Assembly (NCBI GenBank): GCA_902806595.1
Contig: CADCXC010000046.1
Span: 62,001 to 126,000, forward strand
Length of the DNA: 64,000 nucleotides
Reading direction: 5' to 3'
Origin: Pyrenopolyporus hunteri
Taxonomy: Eukaryota; Ascomycota; Sordariomycetes; Xylariales; Hypoxylaceae
Within the stretch, counting starts at the first letter, position 1. Each line of letters begins with the position of its first letter. A program made the translations under genes and the position numbers. This document shows, in pieces, positions 56,221-64,000 of this stretch. The notes under the pieces were generated by a model. The model was given only the letters and a program-made list of their open reading frames with translations, was not told the origin of the DNA and did no database searches.

Positions 56221-58490
56221 TAATTAGTCCTAGATTGGCAGTACATGCTTCTGACGGCCTACTATGGTAATAGGCAATGTCGGTGATCTGCGCCTCTTGC
56301 ACAATTTAAGCAGGCGACGTTACCTTCGTACTGGCTCCCCCTGCTAGTCGAGGGTTCCGCATATGTATGGATATGGACAGAAAGAGAAGAAAAAATATCC
56401 TCATGTCAAAGCGGACGAGAAGCGGACGAGTGGAGTGATGAACTGTTTGCTGTGGGATGCTTCTGTGTGTTTACATTGATGTGTTTGTCTCTTCTATTTG
56501 GCAGCTTCGTTTGGGTTTTCGGTGAGTTTCATATGTGCTACCCAACGCTGGACGTATTTTCGGGCTATCATATGTCTCGATCGCTAAGAAGCCGTCGAAT
56601 TATGACCAGATCCAAACCCCGGAATCGAGAAACATCCTCTTCGGGGTAAGCCGGAGAACACGCTTTCTGGCAGCTGCATGCGACGCCCGTCCATGCAACG
56701 CGTGCATGCTAGTGATTTAGTCCGGAATACTCCTACTCTCCGTCACCCTTCACTCTGCCCATGGACGCCTGGGTAGTGTATTGGACAGTGTTGTTGCCAT
56801 GGCTCGTGAAGATGATGCCACACTGCAGCTGGGTTAGATTAGCGACAATGTACGATGACCGCGCCATGAATTTTTTAACATTATGTGGAGGTGAGCTTCG
56901 GGTCTCCCCCTCTGTAACGTAGGTATTGTCCAGCGCGGCGCGGCCTTAGGTACGACGGCCTCAACTGTTTAGACACTCCCACTTATCTACCTGGGTAGCG
57001 GGTATGGATTATGCTCCTTCAGGTGTCGAGATAGCACCGTACCACAAAGTAAACGGATGGTTGACCCGAGTGTAAGTTGGGGATTCAAGCCTTGTTGGAG
57101 ACTGTTACACACACCTGAGAAACCCCCTAGGTAGTCTGCGAGGCCGGTAGCTTTCCGACTCCCGAAAGGGACCGCCGATCCAAGTTGAGGCTTCTGGGGA
57201 ACTGTGAGGGATGCAACGAGCCGTGGGCGCCCCCCAAACGAAGGCACCCGGGGATATGTGAAATCGTCGACGCCGTGGGGGTCATATCTGAGATACAATC
57301 CTTCGAAGTACCACGAAGTAGTTCAAGTCAGGTGGAGTAGTTCGAGCCCCCTGTACAGGTGATTATCCCCGGAGACTGTGGCACATCAGGTCTCACATCC
57401 AAACCCACCTGCCGAAGCGCAGGAAGAGAAGGTTGGTGCAGCCTTCTTTTGTCCTATGACGACGTTATGGGACGATATTTGAACTTCATAAGGCCTTAAT
57501 TAGTTTTTGATTAAATCGCCCGACGATATGATTGGCCTACCCTCCCGTCGGCATCAGCTATAACCGCGGACGGCGAATCAGAGCTCGTTGGCATTTGGAA
57601 GATCTACACGCGCGCATGCTATATGCTAAAAACTTACTACAGCTATGAGGGGGTTGTCCTGACGGGCCAGAGACAGAGGGGCATGGAAATATTGCGAGTA
57701 TCGAGCCCGACGCACATAGGATACCACACGAGAGTATCAGGATATTATACAGTACACACAAGTCGAAAGGAGAAATTAAAAGAATAACCACCACCTAATA
57801 GTAGCACACTTGGCGACCAGTTAGCTCGTCTTCTTTACCGAGTTTTAAGGTTAGTCATTTATAACAAAATGTGAAATGAGATCTGCGATTTGGATCCCGC
57901 TTCCCGCTAGGGGGTTCAGACCCTTGAAGCAAAACAAGGATGGTTTCTTTAAGTGCTAGGCGATGTCGTTACCACGTCGAGATGCCCTGTCGAAATACCA
58001 GGATGAATTATTCTTCTCCCTTTTTTATTTAGTCATCCTCCCTCTCGCGCATACTAGTCCAATGTTACTATAATTTTGGGTTGTTTTTAAAATATTCCGA
58101 CGAAGATATTATGTCTGTATAACCGTATCTCTTACATGTAATTACCTAAGTTGTTACGTTAGGTAGCTATCGTATAAGGCCTTATATGGCTCGCACACCG
58201 CCTCTGCTCGAGTAGCAATAGCTGTGAAATCGGGGGATCCAGATGGAAATACCTCGGTTTTAATATTGCGACTTGACCCTCTCCACCCCGGCTTCTTGGG
58301 TGGATAGGTTGCTTTGCTTCGGCCCGGGTTATCTCGCCAGCCTGCCTGGCGTTCCCCGCAAATACCATTTCACTTCGATACTCCAGGGGGTCAGACCAGA
58401 TGTGAGCTGCATAGCCGCTTATCTCATATGTGGCTGTTGTACTGTCGTCTCCGTGCCCCTTACCTTGACCGAATAAGGTATGCGAAGGAT

Positions 58491-58550
58491 CATGTATGTA
58501 GGTAGGTATGTAGGTAGGCATGTAGGTAGGCATGTAGGTAGGCATGTAGG
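58491..58550 (+). repeat. 12-bp minisatellite (TAGGCATGTAGG)
   Basis: Five consecutive 12-bp units. The last three are identical (TAGGCATGTAGG) and the first two differ by one or two bases. This belongs to the TAGG-rich simple sequence found throughout the window. Confidence 0.88.
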
Positions 58551-60253
58551 CGCACGTCGCTGAATAAACTTCTAGGGTTCACCCAATGCACAACAGTAAC
58601 AGCGAAGGCAGATACAGAGCGCCACAGCTAGGATCGGGCACCCCATCCGTCGAGCCCGGTCGAATCAGGTTCTCTCCATCTTCCCAACCTGTCGTTTCCT
58701 TTCCAATATTCCCAATTCCAGCTTCGTACAGATCACAATGCTTGTGATCCAGAGATGAGTACAACCCGTTCCAGAGGTCATTCATGCTTGTTGAGCCGTC
58801 GCAGGGGGGTATTGTGCGATAAGCCGCGCCTGCATTTGTATACCTGAGATCACTTATTTGGGTACATAACGTCGGCTCTAATACACCGAATGTCTCTCAA
58901 TGAGGCTTCATCAATACATACCCATCACCTAACCAGCCAATCGGGCGCCGCGATCGGGTCTCATTCTAGCAAGCCACATCTGATGTCTGATATCAAGGTA
59001 TTTCTGCTTAGAATAGGCATATTCGTCAAGAGAGCGGGCTACAGAAATCCGAGGAGACGTGGATAGCGTCTTCCTTTTCCGCTGCTCCAAGGACGCTAAT
59101 TGTTTCTTAAGGTGGTGGTCATCTTTAAGGAAAAGAATCCCAATCCGAGATATATCCTGCGGGGCTTCATATGGCCGAATTGTCGAGCAGAAACACAGCA
59201 AACGCCACCGATTCTTCTTAGCTCGTATTCTGTCGTACGGCGTTCTGCGGGTTTAAGTGAGATTGGTTCCCTTTGAGCCCTGCCGATTGATGTGAAACTC
59301 CGTCCTCTCTATCTCTGTCGCCTTGTCGCCCTTCCCATGCAACCGCACGCACAGTTCGCTAAGGGGTCCCTCGCCAAACGTCATCGCCCTGCGACTTACG
59401 GCATATATAAGTCCCACGAGGCTGCGACCCCGTCTTGAGGCGAACGGCAAGCTTTATTTAGTACCTAGATAGGCACCGTGCCTCGGACGGGTATCTACAC
59501 TACTAGACCAACATGAACACCGACGGGTTTGGACAAACCGCATCGCACTGTGGCCCCCTTTCCATACCCAGTAAGGGCCTGGCGGGAGCACCTTGGGAGC
59601 TCGCAAATACTTGTCTTCGAAGTATCGCCATGTACCCTCTCGTCTGCCAGAGTGCCGCTAAACGCTGCAATGCAATGCTGGGACCACATAATGGTGGGAG
59701 TAGTCTACTGGGGTATTGGGATAGGCAACAGGGATTCAAGAGGCGCCAAGCTCTGGCAACCCCATCCTAACCTATCCTACCTGCATTCACATCGCCATGT
59801 TCATCGCAGCCATCTCGTTCACTCATACCAGGCTTTTCCCCCTTCTCCGCTTACCCTTCTATGCGCTTCACCGTGGATGTCCCCATGGGCTGCAACGAGC
59901 TGCAATAAGCTGCTGTGTCGCCATGGGACGCGGCAGGGTCTCGTCCCTCTCTCTTCCCTCCCCTCCCCTCCCCTCGCTCGCTCAACTCACTCAACTCATC
60001 CAGGCTCTCTCACCCAGGCTCGCACGCGTGAAGTAACCATGCAGGTCTGTTGAGTTGGTAACTCTCGGTGTCATTTACCCGTCATAGCACAGCTCCCAAC
60101 TGCTTACTGCGCTCTGCTCTCATGCTTCGACGATCCACAAAGCTCATCTCGTCCTCCTTCCTTCACCCTCCAGAGCCCGTATTGTGTATACCGTACAAGG
60201 GCCCGGGAATGGGGGTGGAGAAGAGCTCAGTGCGTCTTCGGGCCTTCGAACGT

Positions 60254-60281
60254 CTGCCCACTGCCCACTGCCCACTGCCCA
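60254..60281 (+). repeat. 7-bp tandem repeat, CTGCCCA x4
   Basis: Four perfect CTGCCCA units in the C/T-rich region upstream of the Zn2Cys6 gene. Confidence 0.85.
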
Positions 60282-60860
60282 TCCAACCCTTGTGCCCCAT
60301 TAGTCCTACCCCCTACATTCTTATACAACGGTATACATGCTACGGTACGCTTTGCTGATGTGCATCTCCCGCCTATGTATCTTCGTTTCCGCTAGCCGCC
60401 CCACGGTATCACATCCACGGTCCAAATAAGACCTACACTCCACCTCCGCTGCCCAAGACCGACCCCTCCATCTGTTCCCTCGCTTCTTTTACAAGACGTG
60501 CCACTCGTCGCTGCAGCTCAATCAGACACCTGGTCCCCTCGATTGCCCGCTCGTTTGCCTTTTGCCGACAACTGCAGCGAGGCTTCGTTCTGAGGAGACC
60601 AATCACTTGACCCCCTATAGCTGCTCCTAGCTTGACGCATCCGTATACCTCTGCAGGATTATTCTCAGAGATGGGCCTGTGACCGCATTCATCAGGATTT
60701 CATTTTCGGTGGAGGCCGCCACTCTGGATACCTTTTTCCGTTCGAAGGAAAAAAGAATCGTCGCTGTCATATGAATTACAGCTCTCGGCAACCCCCTTGC
60801 GAGACGGATCCTGCCTCCTGATAAAATCACCTGTGGGAATGACATACTGTTCTACAAGTT

Positions 60861-63034
60861 ATGGACTGCCCGCTGTCTCTAGTAGCGGATGATGGAGACA
60901 TGCCTTGGTCAGACGGTCACAGCGTAAGCTCCGAGGGAAGCTCCTCTGTTATGCCGACCTCGCCGCTATGGGCGAATCCGGCTCAGACCAACCGAATGGA
61001 TACCGGCCAGCTGTCTCCTATTAGCACCGAACTCGCTCCTGTGGGTGTAGCCTCATCCTCTGTACCGACCATGATTCACTCCGCCACGTCGTCATCTGCG
61101 GAATCTTGGAGTACCAGTTATAGCGACGCCGCCGATGCGGGTGAGGAAGCCGAGCACGATCTTTCGTGGGAGAGGAATTCAGACGACGCTTTGACGGTCC
61201 CAAAGATTGAACCCCTTGAAGATGATGGTTTCCAGATGGACGACGTCAAAGAAGCTCCCCGCACGCCAATTCCGGAGCCCAATGCTGTACCCGTGCCGCA
61301 GACGAAGTTGAAGAGACCAAGGGGCCGCCCCCGTAAACACCCTCTCACACCCCAGGTAGCAACAAATAAGGTAGCGAAAGGACGGTCCAAAACTGGGTGT
61401 ATTACATGCCGTAAAAGGAAAAAGAAGTGTGATGAGGCAAAGCCACGCTGTAAGTCAGAAGAAACCTGTGCGTCCCCCTCTCCACGCGTCTAACCCGTAT
61501 AGGTTTGAACTGTGAGAAGAACGCCGTTGTGTGTGAGGGATATCATGAGAAGACGATATGGAAGAGTGGAAAGGAGAGGGCCGAAGAAGGTATCCACAAC
61601 TCGCACCCGTGTGTACACTCGCCCTCTCTAACGATCGGCATAGAACGACAGAAACGGCACAGTCTGCCGCATATTACTCTTCAACCTATCTTCCAAGGAG
61701 TTGAGACCCCGGAAGACATGGTTTTCCTAAACCATTATATCAGCCATCTAAGCGGCGTTCTCACAGTCGAAGGGCAGCACAAGAACGCATTCAAGGACAT
61801 GCTTCTCCAGATGGCAGTGGAACATCGAGGTCTGATGCACTCTATCCTCTCCGTGGCCAGTAGGCACATCGACTACGACACCCCCTACGGCATCAAGATC
61901 CTTGGCTCTAATCCGAAGATTAGCTTAACCTCGCTCCTAACTAGGTCCCAATTTCACCACAACGCTGCCATGGAAAAGCTCTGCGAACCGGTATGCAACG
62001 AGACCGACTCGAAGAACAAGACTAATTTATCCCCCCGTTATGGCCAGATGCTCTGTCTCCTTTTGCAGACGCTTGCAGAAGGCAACCCCAATGGTGAGCA
62101 TCGGGTCCACCTCCAGGCGTACAAGAACCTCATTCAACAGTCACCGCCGCCGGATAACGCGTTCTTGATCTTCATCACAGAGTTCTTCCAGTACCGTGTG
62201 TTCGCAGACGAGCTCATTCGTTACCCCGATATCCGCACACCTCGCCTGGCGACCGAGGACTGGGAACCTTGGCTGGAAATCCAACCAGCACGCCTAATCG
62301 GTGTTGCGGATGGCTTGTTTCACTACCTTGCACAAATAACCACCATCCGCAATGCCATCAGAGCGAATATGGCTGCCGAGGTAGATCCCGTGGTCGACTA
62401 CACGTCCCTGTATCGAGCCGCTGAGATCGATTCCGCCATTCGAGAATGGACCCCGCATTGGCCGCCGGGCGATAGCCGCGATCGTGTCGGCCTCCTATAC
62501 AAACAGATGATGTGGGTTTATCTGTTCAGGACCATATACCCGCCTTCATCAAATACGCCGTCTACACTCTTCACTCAGCCGTCGACGAATATCATCCCTC
62601 TGTCACCAAGCTCCCAGCCTCACTCCGCCCGTACGCCACCCACATCCGAACGACCTACGAGTAGCCATACGACGCCGCCTCGTGCGGAATCGCCGCCGCC
62701 CATTCGATATCCCCCTCATCACGACCATCGCATAACCCTTGCCGTCGACGAATCGTTGGCGATCTTGGACTCTTTCAAGCCCAGCGACCCCGTGCAGACC
62801 CTGCTCCTGGTGCCTTGTCTCGTCATCGGCTGCGCATGCTTCGCGCCAGCGCAGCGGGATCGGGTGCGGGCCGCAATCCGGACGGTCCGCGGATACACCG
62901 GACTTCGGAATTGCGACCGCGTCGGCGAGGTGCTCGAAGAAGTCTGGCGGCTAATGGAGCGCGGCGACTGGACTCGCGTGTGGGACTGGCAAGGGGTCGC
63001 GAGAAGTATGGGCCTTGACTTCTCGTGTGCCTAA
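60861..63034 (+). CDS. Zn2Cys6 transcription factor with AT-hook
   Basis: Two exons, join(60861..61449, 61503..63034), encode 706 residues. The 53-bp intron (GTAAGT, CTAACC branch, TATAG) splits the fourth zinc-cluster Cys codon. The spliced cluster has the classic spacing C-x2-C-x6-C-x6-C-x2-C-x6-C at about residues 180-207 (GCITCRKRKKKCDEAKPRC, then LNCEKNAVVCEGY). An AT-hook core PRGRPRKHP precedes it at about 153-161. The N-terminus is acidic and Ser-rich, a likely activation region. After the cluster comes YHEKTIWKSGKER and then a helical fungal-specific regulatory domain (from about LNHYISHLSGVLTV), interrupted by a Pro/Ser/Thr-rich insert around 570-610. Nuclear gene regulator; the cluster sequence reminds me of EBR1-type hyphal-growth regulators, but target genes are unknown. 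Confidence 0.9.
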
Positions 63035-64000
63035 AGCATACTCGCCGTTCTGGCATGATCTCACCCGATATCGCATCAGCCGGCTTATCGTTGCTGGCAA
63101 TCGGAGTTCTGGTTACTGGGGCAAGACTACTCGGACTAAACTTCTCATTTTCAGGGGCTTTCCTATTTCACGTATCTTGGTTTTCATCGCTCATTTCGGT
63201 CACAGTTATTATCATAAACATATACCCAAAGTCATAGTTCTGGTTCATGTTGCAACGAATAAATTACGGAATTATACCATACGCGTCATTATGGGCGGTG
63301 GCGGCGGCGCTTTCGGGGGAAGGGTTGGCGGGAATTTATACGGAACGGGTCCAACTAATGATATAGGGGCATTAGATGAAGAACCTAGCTACCCAGGTCC
63401 GATTCTCCTCCCGTATCTTCAAGGCTACCCTCGCACCTCCTCAGCGCGATCCGGGACTGACGGTTCCCGAAACGCTTCGGTAGGCAACGTAGCGGTAACT
63501 GGACATTCACCTATCTTTTGATAACATGGAGTTTGCTTAGGGGAGGGTTCTGGCTGGCTTGGGGCTTTTCGGTTAACTTGGTTCATCCCGGGGACGGCAG
63601 ACTTCTGTTGACAAACCACCTTTCTAAATGGAGTCTTTCGGATGGCATTACCTCATCTTGCATTTTATCTCATATCATATTCCATTGGAGCATTGCCATT
63701 TATTAGGTATATACATATAAGGAGATATCGTACTCCTCGCCGTCTCTTTCGCGGCATGATCATAAAGTTATCTAAGGCTAACTACCCCGTACTCCTGTGT
63801 CATTATATCAGTATCTCTCTATCTTTTGGTATGATTCCGGTTGAACTCGTAGCCTCGACGAACCCGCTGCGTGTGCCTCCAAGAGCGCACCGAGGTTACC
63901 CCATGCAGTTCGGTCATACTTACGATAACCCCTTAACCCGCGCCTTTTTTTCCTCCCCCTTGTAATTTCTAATGCATAGAGGGCATTTGTATACACATAA
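63035..64000. other. 3' flank of the Zn2Cys6 gene, no gene seen
   Basis: Overlapping frames of up to 168 codons exist (63015-63521), but they start inside the upstream CDS and look non-coding. A GGCGGTGGCGGCGGC run lies at about 63294. Probably 3' UTR and intergenic sequence. Confidence 0.45.

Larger units (their letters stand above)
51023..60860. other. Long gene-poor interval
   Basis: About 9.8 kb without a confidently recognised gene. It holds the small coding-like segments listed at 53881-54242 and 55897-56220, an 18-base T run, a TAGG minisatellite and several short unsupported frames. The first kilobase is AT-rich with many stops. The last kilobase (about 59.7-60.8 kb) is C/T-rich and is probably the promoter and leader of the Zn2Cys6 gene. 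Confidence 0.55.

Noticed and set aside
58159..58545. 128-codon leftward frame beginning with MPTY repeats
   Set aside because: The start is the TAGG minisatellite read backwards, and the rest has no recognisable domain.
59529..60053. 174-codon rightward frame
   Set aside because: Arises from C/T-rich promoter or leader sequence ahead of the Zn2Cys6 gene; two alternative frames are equally open there.
63015..63521. 168-codon rightward frame after the Zn2Cys6 gene
   Set aside because: Begins inside the upstream CDS in another frame and has Gly runs and 3'-UTR-like sequence with no domain.

Overview
This window looks like nuclear DNA of a filamentous ascomycete (Pezizomycotina, most likely Sordariomycetes). 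The evidence is short introns of about 50-100 bp with GTRNGT donors and CTAAC/CTRAY branch points, a full-length FREQUENCY clock gene, a Zn2Cys6 regulator, a TDT-family transporter and a fungal CE1 esterase. Gene spacing is loose, and intergenic DNA carries many copies of the palindrome ACCTAGGT. I found no CRISPR array, rRNA, intact transposon or convincing tRNA. All calls were made by reading the sequence, with no database search.

Layout. 1-668 (-): 5' part of a secreted TAP-type alpha/beta hydrolase, cut by the window edge. 1649-4660 (-): frq, with a long leader and repeat-containing upstream region to about 9.1 kb. 9.1-11.2 kb (-): a SnoaL/NTF2-like small protein and a LURP-one-related protein. 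12.5-14.3 kb (-): a decayed GH2 beta-galactosidase. 14.7-16.5 kb (-): an Fmp25-like mitochondrial RCC1 protein. 17.1-18.6 kb (-): a Mae1-like dicarboxylate transporter. 21.2-22.0 kb (+): a secreted HD-domain protein. 22.8-23.6 kb (-): a six-exon calmodulin-like protein. 25.2-26.3 kb (+): a single-pass Cys-rich membrane protein. 27.1-28.1 kb (+): a CE1 acetyl xylan esterase. 28.8-31.5 kb (+): DNA ligase I, convergent with an aldose 1-epimerase at 31.6-32.7 kb (-). 34.5-35.6 kb (+): a conserved nuclear-type protein of unknown role. 36.0-36.6 kb (-): COX20, divergent from the DNA polymerase epsilon catalytic subunit at 37.1-44.0 kb (+). 45.4-48.5 kb (+): a Reb1-like Myb protein. 49.7-51.0 kb (+): a medium-chain NADP oxidoreductase. 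51.0-60.9 kb: nearly gene-free, with only coding-like fragments. 60.9-63.0 kb (+): a Zn2Cys6 regulator with an AT-hook.

How it fits together. The right-centre block (ligase I, COX20, Pol epsilon, Reb1-like) is core replication, respiration and chromatin machinery. The COX20/POL2 shared promoter holds a cluster of MluI cell-cycle boxes. The left block is the circadian locus: FRQ has a methionine at residue 100, matching the known short-isoform start, and a sequence fitting the light-response-element consensus lies in the 3' flank, where an antisense (qrf-type) promoter would sit. The remaining genes are accessory secreted or metabolic functions with no obvious gene cluster. Intron coordinates were inferred by hand from splice signals and reading-frame continuity.
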